NCBI GenBank assembly: GCA_016871315.1
Contig: VFZE01000019.1
Span: 41,760 to 105,759, forward strand
Length of the DNA: 64,000 nt
DNA from: Acidimicrobiia bacterium
GTDB taxonomy: Bacteria; Acidobacteriota; Terriglobia; Bryobacterales; Bryobacteraceae
Reading direction: 5' to 3'
Positions 27,285-35,748 of this stretch are shown here, one piece after another (position 1 is the stretch's first letter; each line of letters begins with the position of its first letter). Under the pieces are notes generated by a model. That model made no database searches and had not been told where the DNA came from. It saw only the letters and a list, made by a program, of their open reading frames with translations. A program made the translations under genes and the position numbers.

Positions 27285-28493
27285 ATGGGTGACCTGGCAG
27301 CCTTCGTGTTGGCCGGCGGGCGGCTGGTTCGCTGCGCCATCTACACCCGACAGTCGGTGAGTTCAGATGACGGCCTCTCCTCATGTCAGGTTCAATTCCA
27401 GGCATGCGAGTCCCTGGTACGATCGCAGCGCTCGGTTGGTTGGATTCTGTTACCGGAGCGGTTCGATGACGAAGGCTACTCAGGAGCAACCACGGAGCGC
27501 CCCGCACTCCAGAGACTGTTGGCGCTCGTCCGGGCCCGCAAAGTTGAGCTGGTTGTAATCCATCGGCTGGACCGACTCTCGCGCAGCGTGCTCGGCTGCG
27601 CCACCCTGCTTGATGAATTCCGTAAGTTCGGTATCCGCCTGGTCATCGTCAGCGCTCCGGAGCTCGGACATCATGCCCACGACGGCTTCCTCATGAATAT
27701 TCTCGCGTCCTTTGCCGAGTTCGAGCGCGAGATGATCGCCGCGAGAATCGCCGAATCCCGTGCCCGACTGAAAGCTCGTGGGCAGCGGATTGCCGGGGCT
27801 GTGCCGTTCGGCTACGACGCCGACCCGCGTTCGAAGCAGCTCGTGCCGAGTGCCAACGAGTCGGCGGTGGTGAAGTGGCTATTCGAACAAGCCGCCGCCG
27901 GGCGGACACCAGCGGAAATCGCCGATGACGCAAATGCCAACGGCTGGCGCACGAAGGAGCGTGTGGCTCGACGGAGTGCGAAAGCGTTTGGTGGAAATCT
28001 GTGGACGGCACGCCAGGTGATCGCGACTCTGCGGAACCCGGTGTATCTGGGCCTCTTTCGGGAGAAGCACGATCTCCGCATCGGCCACCACGATCCGATC
28101 GTCACACACGACTTGTTCGCTGCGGCGGCTGCTCAGCTTAAGGCCCGTCGCACTCGGGAGCCGGGCAAGCAATACGCGATTGATTGGCCGTTGAAAGGCC
28201 GGATCGTCTGCGCTGTCTGCGAACGGCCCATGAGCCCCCACACGATCCGGTATCGGAATTCCATCTATCGCTACTACCGGTGCAGATCCACAGGCGGTGG
28301 CCGGAAACCGTGCGGTCACCAGGTTTCGGCTCCGGCCATTGAGAATTCCATCGAGGCGAACGTCTCGCAGCAGCTCGGGCAGCGATCACCGATTTGGGAT
28401 CTGATTGAAGTTGTTATGTGGGACTACCGCGACAGCAGTGTGCGCGTGCGGCTGCTCCCGCCCGTTGAGGCTGAACAAGCGCAGGGTAGGTGA
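27285..28493 (+). CDS. Large serine recombinase
   Basis: 402 residues. N-terminal resolvase domain: C-A-I-Y-T-R-Q-S (catalytic Ser24), F-D-D-E-G-Y-S-G, E-L-V-V-I-H-R-L-D-R-L-S-R-S, L-A-S-F-A-E-F-E-R-E-M-I. Then the recombinase DNA-binding domain (V-P-F-G-Y, L-R-N-P-V-Y-L-G) and a zinc ribbon (C-A-V-C-E-R-P-M, later R-C-R and P-C-G-H). The C-terminal coiled coil of long phage integrases is short here. It catalyses strand exchange through a Ser-DNA bond. No cargo-boundary att pair is proven, but repeats B and D flank it. Confidence 0.9.
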   Translation: MGDLAAFVLAGGRLVRCAIYTRQSVSSDDGLSSCQVQFQACESLVRSQRSVGWILLPERFDDEGYSGATTERPALQRLLALVRARKVELVVIHRLDRLSRSVLGCATLLDEFRKFGIRLVIVSAPELGHHAHDGFLMNILASFAEFEREMIAARIAESRARLKARGQRIAGAVPFGYDADPRSKQLVPSANESAVVKWLFEQAAAGRTPAEIADDANANGWRTKERVARRSAKAFGGNLWTARQVIATLRNPVYLGLFREKHDLRIGHHDPIVTHDLFAAAAAQLKARRTREPGKQYAIDWPLKGRIVCAVCERPMSPHTIRYRNSIYRYYRCRSTGGGRKPCGHQVSAPAIENSIEANVSQQLGQRSPIWDLIEVVMWDYRDSSVRVRLLPPVEAEQAQGR

Positions 28494-28499
28494 CAGCGG

Positions 28500-28913
28500 C
28501 TACAGGAACAGATCGACAGGCACGCGGAGGAGTTCGGCGAGCTGCCTCGCCTGCGTTTTACTGATGCTGCGCTTGCCGCTGAGGATTTCCGACACACGGC
28601 TCTTGGGCAGTATCGTCCATAGGTCGCTCGGCTTCATGTTTTTCTCTTCGAGCAGATAGGCCAACATCTTGTGCGGTTCCGCCTTCGGTAGCGGGTGCAC
28701 CCGATTTTCGTATTCGTCGATCAGGATGCTGAGCATTTCCAGGAGCCTGCCCTCCTCCTCAGAAATCTCATCGTCCGGTTTTTCCATGAGGGCCGCGGCC
28801 GCGCCGAGCAAGCGATGGTACTCCACCTCCGTTCGGATGGCGACGGGCAGAGTTACATCGAGAAGCTCCCGATATCGGCGTTCGTCGAGAAGCGTCGTGC
28901 TCATAGTTTCCAT
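28500..28913 (-). CDS. higA: HigA-type antitoxin (HTH)
   Basis: 137 residues. N-terminal ~70 residues are acidic (P-D-D-E-I-S-E-E-E-G-R-L-L-E); the C-terminal helix-turn-helix reads M-L-A-Y-L-L-E-E-K-N-M-K-P-S-D-L, S-R-V-S-E-I-L-S-G-K-R-S-I-S-K-T-Q-A-R-Q-L-A, as in HigA/PF01381 proteins that fold with an antitoxin N-terminus. It neutralises HigB and represses the operon. Overlaps higB by 13 bp, toxin first, the usual hig order. Confidence 0.88.
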   Translation of the reverse strand: METMSTTLLDERRYRELLDVTLPVAIRTEVEYHRLLGAAAALMEKPDDEISEEEGRLLEMLSILIDEYENRVHPLPKAEPHKMLAYLLEEKNMKPSDLWTILPKSRVSEILSGKRSISKTQARQLAELLRVPVDLFL

Positions 28914-29188
28914 TTCCCCTTATCGTATTCGGCATGGGTGAGGATATGCCGGATGTAGACTATCTGCCAGCGGTACTTGATCACCGAGACCAGCCTGTAC
29001 TTGTTCCCGCTAATGTTGAACACCGTGAAAGCATCCACGGCATCGGCATGCGAAAAATCGGCGCGGACATCGGCCAAATGTCTCCATGCGGCTCGCTTGG
29101 TTACGCCATGCCAATGCAGCAGCGATTCCAGCGCGTCCTTGTGCGTCTTGCAGAATTCGTTGATTGCCGCCTTGCTGATGATCCGCAC
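28901..29188 (-). CDS. higB: HigB-type mRNA interferase toxin
   Basis: 95 residues. F-C-K-T-H-K-D-A-L-E-S-L-L-H-W, A-W-R-H-L-A-D-V-R-A-D-F, F-N-I-S-G-N-K-Y-R-L and I-R-H-I-L-T-H-A-E-Y-D are diagnostic of the HigB/RelE fold that cleaves mRNA in the ribosomal A site. Transcribed first in the toxin-antitoxin operon, with an operator-like palindrome 7 bp upstream of the start. Confidence 0.9.
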   Translation of the reverse strand: MRIISKAAINEFCKTHKDALESLLHWHGVTKRAAWRHLADVRADFSHADAVDAFTVFNISGNKYRLVSVIKYRWQIVYIRHILTHAEYDKGKWKL

Positions 29189-29194
29189 TACCTA

Positions 29195-29219
29195 GAGGTT
29201 ACCAAAACGGTAACCTCTG
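29195..29219 (-). promoter_or_regulatory. Probable HigA operator (10-bp perfect inverted repeat)
   Basis: AGAGGTTACC, five bases, GGTAACCTCT: a perfect dyad just upstream of the higB start. Position and symmetry fit autoregulation by the HigA dimer. No T-tract, so a terminator is unlikely. Confidence 0.7.
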
Positions 29220-29406
29220 CGCAAGGGCAGACTGCCGGAGGCTCGACGGGAGGCACGCTCAAACGGATACCGCGCCAGTGAGCACATCCTGCGGCACGTG
29301 GCAGAGGCGCAAACGGCGAGCACGCACAGCGTTTTCAATTGCTTACAAGCAGGCTGTGAACCGCGCTGTGGCAGGTGGGAATTGAGCCACACATTTTCAC
29401 TTCCCA

Positions 29407-29430
29407 AATTCCAGCCTTGGTTCAGTTGAC
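29407..29430 (+). repeat. Imperfect repeat copy C (AATTC...CAGTTGAC)
   Basis: About 17 of 24 bases match the core of copy B; CCACA-TTTTC upstream also resembles CCACGTTTCC before copy B. Only one GTTGAC half. Confidence 0.45.
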
Positions 29431-29554
29431 GGCATCGGGGCGCGCGAGGCCGGGCATATCCCTCACATTCTTTGACTTGTGTGGCTTCCGGGCCGTTCTC
29501 TGGTTGGATGCTGTCGGGCCGGATGTGTGCCCGAAATACCTCTGGTTCGGCTTG

Positions 29555-29616
29555 GGACCCCGGCTTTCGGTTGCGAATTCTCTGTCTTCTCCGGTTGACG
29601 GGTCGCTCATGTTGAC
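29555..29616 (+). repeat. Direct repeat copy D (GTTGAC-N11-GTTGAC)
   Basis: GGACCCC at 29555, AATTCTC at 29576 and two GTTGAC hexamers (29594 and 29611) spaced exactly as in copy B, 2.4 kb away in the same orientation. Confidence 0.6.
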
Positions 29617-29899
29617 AAGTGTCCAAGCCGGGGTGCGCCCTGAACTCGATGCGAACTCGGCAGTTGACGCCTCATTTCGAAATAGCGGTTCACTGCCCTG
29701 TCCAGGCCGCAGCCAGAGAAGGAGAGGGCAACGCGGTCCGCTACTGCGTTGCGCACGCGCAAGTCCACCGGCTTAAGGCCTCGCCTCCGATTTGAGCACC
29801 CTCGATGCACCAGCGCGAATCAGTAGTGCCATGCTACACCGCTATCCACGAGGCCATTTCAGCCGCCACGCGTCAGCCTGGGCTGGCATCCTGTCCGGT

Positions 29900-30373
29900 T
29901 CATGGCCGGACGGGAGATGTGGCAGGCGGCAAGGAATCGAGCACCGCGCGGGCGTGGCGGGAGAAGTGGCCACGGAGATCATCACGATAATCTTCAAGAA
30001 TACGGCGGCCGAAGCCATCGGGATCCCCGCATTTTAGAAAGGCGCGAGCGAGAGCGATCTCTCGCAGTGAGTTGGATCGCGTGGACTCGTCGCTGGAACT
30101 GGGTCCGCTGGCGCGGCGTGCCTCCTCGACCGTAAGATGCATGTGGCCGCGAATACCCGGCTTTTTCAGAACCCGTTGCAGCGCGGCGGCCGCCGCGGGG
30201 GTCGCAATCGACTCCAATGCTCCAGCTACCGCGCGGAAGTGGGAGAACTCGGACCGGCTGTTCAACTGGTCGAGCAGGCGGATGAGATGCGGGACAGCGC
30301 GGGAATCGCGGGTTCGTCCCGCGGCGGTGATCCACTTATCTAGCGGACTCATTGAGCTCCCATAGCCGGCCAT
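29900..30373 (-). pseudogene. C-terminal fragment of a HEAT-repeat protein
   Basis: 157 residues opening at S-P-L-D-K-W-I-T-A-A-G-R-T-R-D-S-R-A-V-P-H-L-I-R-L-L, a HEAT-like helical pair, then F-R-A-V-A-G-A-L-E-S-I-A-T-P-A-A-A-A-A-L. The reading frame starts mid-repeat at a weak ATG with no ribosome site. In Acidobacteria and Planctomycetes such repeats form the tail of larger exported proteins, so this is probably a truncated remnant beside the island. Confidence 0.6.
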
Positions 30374-30465
30374 GGGCTAGTCCCGCGCACGCCATTGGAG
30401 TTCGTCTGGCCGCTCTCTGGCCCGTGGACCAAACCAAGTTCACTATGTCGACGGTTGGAACTATA

Positions 30466-32127
30466 ATGGTATTATCATCACATCTGACACGTAGCCGCAT
30501 TGCCTATCTGCTTCCCGTTATTGCGATTATAGGGATCGCCCAGTCCCTTGGCGTCCGGTGGACGTCCATCCCGGCGTCTCAAAGCAGGATCTCCTGGAAG
30601 CATGAGAATGGCAAATCAGCCGCGCGTCATCTGCCAGAGACCGTGGGCGCCGGGGTGGCAATCTTCGACTACGACGGCGACGGCTGGATGGATATTTTCT
30701 TTGTCAACAGTGGCGCAGCCGATTTCTACAATCCCCCTAAGGCGCTGCGGCACGCTCTCTATCGCAATAATCACGATGGCACCTTCCATGACGTGACGGT
30801 CCGGGCGGGGCTAGGAGGGAATAGCGGCTTTGGTATGGGAGCAGCCGCGGCCGACTACGATGGCGACGGCCATACCGACCTCCTCGTTACGCAATACGGA
30901 GAGAACAGGCTCTATCGGAACAACGGGGATGGCACCTTTGCCGACGTAACCAGGACAGCAGGAATCGCCGGACCCGGGTGGGGCACGTCGGCCGTCTGGT
31001 TCGATTATGACCGCGATGGAAACCTCGATCTGTTCATTGCCAACTATGTCGACTACCGTAAAGACCTGGTCAAGCTTTGCTGGGATGTGAATCTCAAGAT
31101 CAGCGCATATTGTGTCCCGCGTATGTTCTCGCCGACCTCCAGCCGTCTCTACCACAACGAGGGAAACGGCACGTTCCGGGACGTGAGCCAGGTATCGGGC
31201 ATTGCGGCCTACGCCGGCAAAGCCTTCGGCGCCGTTGCGACAGATATCAACGGAGATGGCTGGCCTGATCTCTTCGTCGCCAGCGACATGGCGCCGAACG
31301 CGCTTTTCTTGAACCACGAAGGCCGGCGATTTGAAGACATCGGGCTTGCCAGCGGCGTGGCCTACAGCGAGGCCGGCGAGCCGCGCTCTGGCATGGGGGT
31401 CGATGCCGTGGATTACGACGGCGACGGACGTCAGGACCTCTTCGTAGCCAACATCGATCAACAGCACTTCGCGCTATACCGAAACCGGGGGGATCTTCAG
31501 TTCACCGAGGAGCCAGGGCAAGTCCGGCGGGACACCAGGCTGCTCAGCGGATGGGGTCTGAAGTTCTTCGATATAGACAACGACGGCGACCCGGACTTGC
31601 TGCTAGCCAACGGACACCCTGATGACATGATCGCCCGCCGAATGCCGGGTGTGACATACGCCGAGCCGCTTCTGCTCTTTGAGAACCGCGAGGGTACATT
31701 CATCAATGTCAGCGCCGCGGCCGGGCCCGTCTTTCAACAGCGATGGAACGCTCGCGGTCTGGCGATCGGCGACCTCGACAATGACGGCGACTCCGATGTA
31801 GTGATCGGAATTAATGGGGGAGCCCCTCTCCTGCTGCGTAATGAAACGGGGAACCGCCGGAACTGGGTTGGAATCCGCCTGCGCCCGCGGCGCAGCAATC
31901 CCGCCGCCGAAGGAGCCGTAATCCAGTGGACAACAGCACATGGTACGTGGCGTCGGCTGCGAACGAGCGGGGGCAGCTTCCTCTCGTCTCATGATCCACG
32001 CGAACTGCTGGGGTTGGGGCAAGATTCTTCCGTACGGATCGAGGTGAGATGGCCTACGGGGCAGGTGACCCGGCTGGATACGGTGAAGGCCGGGCAGTAC
32101 GTGGAGATTGCGGAGCCGCTCCCGTGA
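30466..32127 (+). CDS. CRTAC1-family FG-GAP/VCBS repeat protein with ASPIC/UnbV domain (exported)
   Basis: About 553 residues from ATG 30466; ATG 30445 is the alternative. N-terminal hydrophobic leader (L-L-P-V-I-A-I-I-G-I-A). At least six FG-GAP calcium loops: F-D-Y-D-G-D-G-W-M-D, A-D-Y-D-G-D-G-H-T-D, F-D-Y-D-R-D-G-N-L-D, T-D-I-N-G-D-G-W-P-D, V-D-Y-D-G-D-G-R-Q-D, F-D-I-D-N-D-G-D-P-D, then a C-terminal ASPIC/UnbV domain (W-V-G-I-R-L, G-L-G-Q-D-S-S-V, V-R-W-P-T-G-Q). These beta-propellers are common next to TonB receptor and TPR genes in Acidobacteria. Exact role unknown; probably surface glycan or protein binding. Confidence 0.85.
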   Translation: MVLSSHLTRSRIAYLLPVIAIIGIAQSLGVRWTSIPASQSRISWKHENGKSAARHLPETVGAGVAIFDYDGDGWMDIFFVNSGAADFYNPPKALRHALYRNNHDGTFHDVTVRAGLGGNSGFGMGAAAADYDGDGHTDLLVTQYGENRLYRNNGDGTFADVTRTAGIAGPGWGTSAVWFDYDRDGNLDLFIANYVDYRKDLVKLCWDVNLKISAYCVPRMFSPTSSRLYHNEGNGTFRDVSQVSGIAAYAGKAFGAVATDINGDGWPDLFVASDMAPNALFLNHEGRRFEDIGLASGVAYSEAGEPRSGMGVDAVDYDGDGRQDLFVANIDQQHFALYRNRGDLQFTEEPGQVRRDTRLLSGWGLKFFDIDNDGDPDLLLANGHPDDMIARRMPGVTYAEPLLLFENREGTFINVSAAAGPVFQQRWNARGLAIGDLDNDGDSDVVIGINGGAPLLLRNETGNRRNWVGIRLRPRRSNPAAEGAVIQWTTAHGTWRRLRTSGGSFLSSHDPRELLGLGQDSSVRIEVRWPTGQVTRLDTVKAGQYVEIAEPLP

Positions 32128-32128
32128 C

Positions 32129-32165
32129 TTGACACAGTTTGGAATGATGTGGTATTGTGAGTACC
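32129..32165 (+). promoter_or_regulatory. Promoter of TonB receptor gene with overlapping dyad
   Basis: -35 TTGACA (32129-32134), 18-base spacer, -10 TATTGT (32153-32158). The dyad GGTATTGTGAGTACC (32151-32165) covers the -10 box and resembles the element before the RuBisCO-like gene (GGTATCGTGATAATACC), so a GntR-type repressor could act here. Confidence 0.5.
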
Positions 32166-32198
32166 TCAGCATTTCTCGATCTGGGAGAAAGAACATCC

Positions 32199-35100
32199 AT
32201 GCCGCAGTCCACTCTCCTCCGAGCCCTTCTGCTTACCGTACTGGCCTTTAGCACCTGCTGGGCGCAGACCATTACCGGAACCATCATCGGGACAGTCGTC
32301 GACCCGAGCGGCGCCGCCGTGGCCGGCGCCTCTGTTTCGCTCCGCAGCGAGGCCACCTCTGACGCACGCACCATTCGGACCAATGAAACCGGTGACTTCG
32401 TCTTCAACGCCGTCCCTCCGGGCGTCTACTCGCTTCGCGTGGAACAAGAGGGATTCAAGACTTTGGAGCGGCCCGGTCTTGTACTCACCGCGACGCAGCG
32501 CCTGACCGCCGGGGCGCTCCAACTCACTGTCGGGGCGGTCAGCGAACGCATTACGGTTGAGGCAACGGGCGCGACGGTACAGACTGCCAGTTCGGGTAAC
32601 TCGGCGGAGTTAAGCGGCAAACAGTTGAACCTCTTGATGACGCGCGGACGCGACGTCATTTCGCTGCTTCGCGTGCTGCCCGGCGTCTCCGGCGGTACGG
32701 ATGAGAACGCACTCGGCGGTACGTTCGGCACGAACACGCCGAACATCGGCGGCCAGCGCATCGGGATGAACACGATGTCGTCGGATGGACAGTCCGGCAA
32801 CGACGCGGACGGCGTTGGCGGATTCAATGGTATGACTAGTCTTGACGCCATCGCCGAGGTGAAAGTGCTGCTCAACAACTACCAGGCTGAGTATGGCCGG
32901 AACGCGGGCGCGTCGATCAACCTTGTCACCAAGTCCGGCACGCGCGACTTCCATGGCAGCCTCTATTGGTTCCTGCGCAACGAGAAACTGAACGCCAACG
33001 ATTTTTTCAATAATCGGAATAGCCAAGCTCGTCCGCTCTATCGCTACAACACGTTCGGCGGCACCATCGGCGGTCCGATCTACATCCCTGGGAAGTTCAA
33101 CAAGAACCGCGACAAACTCTTCTTCTTCTACTCCCGTGAGAACTGGGAGATTCGCGATCCCCGCAACCCCCGGCGCGTGACGATGCCGAGCGCCCTCGAG
33201 CGCCAGGGCAACTTCTCGCAAACTCTGGACGTCAGCGGCCGGCTGATTCCCGTCACCGATCCGAGCAACGGCCAGGCCTTCCCTGGCAACGTCATTCCCG
33301 CCAACCGGCTGAACGCCAATGGCCGCGCCATTCTGAACCTCTTCCCGATGCCTAATTTCCTGGATCGCTCGCTGTCGGGAGGCAACTACAACTACCAATT
33401 CCAGGAGATCACCAACCACCCGAAAAAGTTGAACACTTTGAAAGGCGACTACAATCCCACGGCCAACGACCGCATTTCCGCTCGCTACACAGGCTGGTGG
33501 GCGGACCGCCGCGGCTACGAAGGACTGGCCGCATTCAACTCAAACTGGGATCAGTTCTTTTCTCACTACCTGTTCAAGACCGATCAGGTGCAGACCAGCT
33601 ACACCAAAGTGATTCGTCCGAATATCGTCAATGAAGCGCAGTTTGGATACCGCAAGCTTGGCGAAATCGGCGCGGCTACGTCGGCGAACTTCTTCGACAA
33701 GGTTGACCGGACCAAAGTCGGGCTCAATTCGTTGGGCCAGCTCTTCGCGGCGGGAAATCCCCTCAACATCATTCCTCAAGCCAGCTTTGGCGGCGTGCCG
33801 TCGGCGGCAAATATTTCCTATGACGGCCGGTTGCCGATCGACGCCGAGGACTGGCGCTACAACTACAGCAACAACCTGAGTTGGATCCGCGGCGCGCACT
33901 CTCTGAAGTTCGGAATCTACGGCGAGCACCAGATGAACAGCGAAGGCCCCCGCTCGAACTTCGGTGGCAACTTCGCCTTCGGGCGCAATGTGAACAACCC
34001 GCTCGACTCCAATTACGCGTACTCAAACGCCATGCTCGGCAACTTCGAGTCCTACACCGAAAGCACCACTCGCACCACCGGTCTGGCGCGCCAGTCGATC
34101 TTTGAGTGGTACGTACAGGATTCGTGGAAAGCAACGCGGCGATTGACCATCGATATTGGGCTCCGCGCGACGTGGTTCACGCCGTGGCGGGTGTCCGACG
34201 GCAAGGCGGCGGCACTCGCGCTCGAACTCTACGACCGTGGCAAGGCCCCGGCATTTATTCAGCCGGTTCTGGTCAATGGCGCGCGTGTCGGCAGGAATCC
34301 GCTGACGGGCCAGCAGACGCCGGCCGTGATGATCGGCGCATTCGCACCCAACTCCGGCGAACCGGCCAACGGGATGGTCGTAGCCGGTACCGGCAATCTG
34401 CCGAGCGGCTTTGCCAATCGCGGATGGGAAATGGGACCCCGAATCGGATTTGCGTATGACGTTTTCGGCAACGGAAAGACCGCGATTCGCGGCGGCATCG
34501 GCGTGAGCAAACAGGCCGTGCCCAGCGCCGGATCTTATCTATGGACCACTCGAACCAATCCTCCCGTGCAGTTCAATCCTCAGATCTTTTACGGCACGCT
34601 CGATACATTCAAGTCGGCGGCAGGAACGTTGTTCCCCAGTTCGGTGAGCGCGCTCGAACGCGACCCCAAAACTGCTACCGTTACAAACTACTCATTAGCG
34701 GTGCAACACGAAGTCGCCCGCGGGACGATTCTCGACGTCTCCTATGTCGGCAACCGGTCGCAGCACCTCCAGCAGACTCGCGACCTGAACACCTTGCCCT
34801 ACGGTACGCGCTTCCTCGCTTCCTCCGCGGATCCCTCCGCGCCGGGACGCCCTCTGCCCGACAACTTCCTCCGGCCTTTTCCGGGCTTCGGCGGTCTGAC
34901 TTATATCGAGAACTCCGGATACGGCAATTACAACGCGCTGCAAACGTCGCTGAATCGCCGCATGGCAACCGGTGTCCAGTTCGGTATCGCCTACACCTGG
35001 TCGAAAGCGATGGACTTGACCAGCGGCGACAACGGCCTCCTGCCAATGCAGCGGCCCTATCGCATCTGGAGCTATGGGAAATCGAGTTATGACCAGACGC

Positions 35101-35657
35101 ACGTCTTCGTTCTGAACTATCTCTGGGATCTCCCGAACGCCGGCAAGAAGATGGGCAACCGGGCGATGGCATTCGTTACGGACAACTGGCAGTTATCGGG
35201 TATCGTCAGCATGATGAGCGGTACGCCTCGTGCCGTTTCTTATTCCACGGTTGACGGCGCCGACATCACGGGCGGCGGCGACGGAGCCCGCATCAACGTG
35301 ACGGGCAAGGCGATTCTGCCCAAGAGCGAGCAAACCTTCGATCGATTCTTCAACACTTCGGTATTCGCGCGGCCCGCGCGCGGCGACTTCGGCAACGCTC
35401 CCAAGGATATCTTCCGCGGACCCGGCATCAACAATTGGGATATCTCGCTGTTCAAGAGATTCCCGCTTAAGAACGAAGCCCGCTACTTCCAGTTCCGCTG
35501 GGAGTTCTACAACGCCTTCAACCACACCCAATTCAACGGCGTGGACGCCGGCGCCCGGTTCGACTTGCAGGGCAATCAGGTGAACCAGCAGTTCGGCCGC
35601 TTTACATCCACCCGTTCACCGCGTATCATGCAAGGTGCTTTGGCGTTCTATTTCTGA
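32199..35657 (+). CDS. TonB-dependent receptor, carboxypeptidase-regulatory N-terminus
   Basis: 1152 residues from ATG 32199 (GGGAGA upstream). Signal peptide ending near C-W-A-Q. CarboxypepD_reg-like domain: G-T-V-V-D-P-S-G-A-A-V-A-G-A-S-V, then a plug (V-T-K-S-G-T-R-D-F-H-G) and a long beta-barrel ending in L-A-F-Y-F, the C-terminal aromatic of outer-membrane barrels. Family role: outer-membrane uptake of oligosaccharides or peptides, energised by TonB. Position just upstream of TPR, apiosidase-like and beta-propeller genes suggests an oligosaccharide substrate. Confidence 0.92.
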   Translation: MPQSTLLRALLLTVLAFSTCWAQTITGTIIGTVVDPSGAAVAGASVSLRSEATSDARTIRTNETGDFVFNAVPPGVYSLRVEQEGFKTLERPGLVLTATQRLTAGALQLTVGAVSERITVEATGATVQTASSGNSAELSGKQLNLLMTRGRDVISLLRVLPGVSGGTDENALGGTFGTNTPNIGGQRIGMNTMSSDGQSGNDADGVGGFNGMTSLDAIAEVKVLLNNYQAEYGRNAGASINLVTKSGTRDFHGSLYWFLRNEKLNANDFFNNRNSQARPLYRYNTFGGTIGGPIYIPGKFNKNRDKLFFFYSRENWEIRDPRNPRRVTMPSALERQGNFSQTLDVSGRLIPVTDPSNGQAFPGNVIPANRLNANGRAILNLFPMPNFLDRSLSGGNYNYQFQEITNHPKKLNTLKGDYNPTANDRISARYTGWWADRRGYEGLAAFNSNWDQFFSHYLFKTDQVQTSYTKVIRPNIVNEAQFGYRKLGEIGAATSANFFDKVDRTKVGLNSLGQLFAAGNPLNIIPQASFGGVPSAANISYDGRLPIDAEDWRYNYSNNLSWIRGAHSLKFGIYGEHQMNSEGPRSNFGGNFAFGRNVNNPLDSNYAYSNAMLGNFESYTESTTRTTGLARQSIFEWYVQDSWKATRRLTIDIGLRATWFTPWRVSDGKAAALALELYDRGKAPAFIQPVLVNGARVGRNPLTGQQTPAVMIGAFAPNSGEPANGMVVAGTGNLPSGFANRGWEMGPRIGFAYDVFGNGKTAIRGGIGVSKQAVPSAGSYLWTTRTNPPVQFNPQIFYGTLDTFKSAAGTLFPSSVSALERDPKTATVTNYSLAVQHEVARGTILDVSYVGNRSQHLQQTRDLNTLPYGTRFLASSADPSAPGRPLPDNFLRPFPGFGGLTYIENSGYGNYNALQTSLNRRMATGVQFGIAYTWSKAMDLTSGDNGLLPMQRPYRIWSYGKSSYDQTHVFVLNYLWDLPNAGKKMGNRAMAFVTDNWQLSGIVSMMSGTPRAVSYSTVDGADITGGGDGARINVTGKAILPKSEQTFDRFFNTSVFARPARGDFGNAPKDIFRGPGINNWDISLFKRFPLKNEARYFQFRWEFYNAFNHTQFNGVDAGARFDLQGNQVNQQFGRFTSTRSPRIMQGALAFYF

Positions 35658-35687
35658 TCGCAAGGGTGACCGACTCTGATCATCTGC

Positions 35688-35711
35688 GCCTTCGGGGACA
35701 CCCCCGAAGGC
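35688..35711 (+). terminator. GC-rich hairpin between receptor and TPR genes
   Basis: GCCTTCGGGG-ACAC-CCCCGAAGGC, a perfect ten-base-pair stem with a four-base loop. No T-run follows, so it may attenuate or protect the receptor mRNA rather than terminate. The TPR gene begins 37 bp later. Confidence 0.5.
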
Positions 35712-35748
35712 CAGATTCGTCAGACGGCAGCGGCGCCTTACCAATGGC

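Larger units (their letters stand above)
29220..29899. other. Gene-free stretch with repeat copies C and D
   Basis: No open frame here looks like a protein. It contains repeats C (29407-29430) and D (29555-29616) and a third isolated GTTGAC near 29663. Probably the right-hand junction of the recombinase island. Confidence 0.5.

Noticed and set aside
26888..29620. tRNA-Gln as integration site with a duplicated 3' end
   Set aside because: I looked for a second copy of the TTCGAATCC...GGGGAGCCA segment downstream and saw none; only the TTGAC-type repeats flank the island.
30434..30470. TTCACT-N17-TATAAT promoter in front of the CRTAC1 gene
   Set aside because: The -10 box overlaps the preferred ATG at 30466, which would place the transcription start inside the gene; kept only as a hint, not as a feature.
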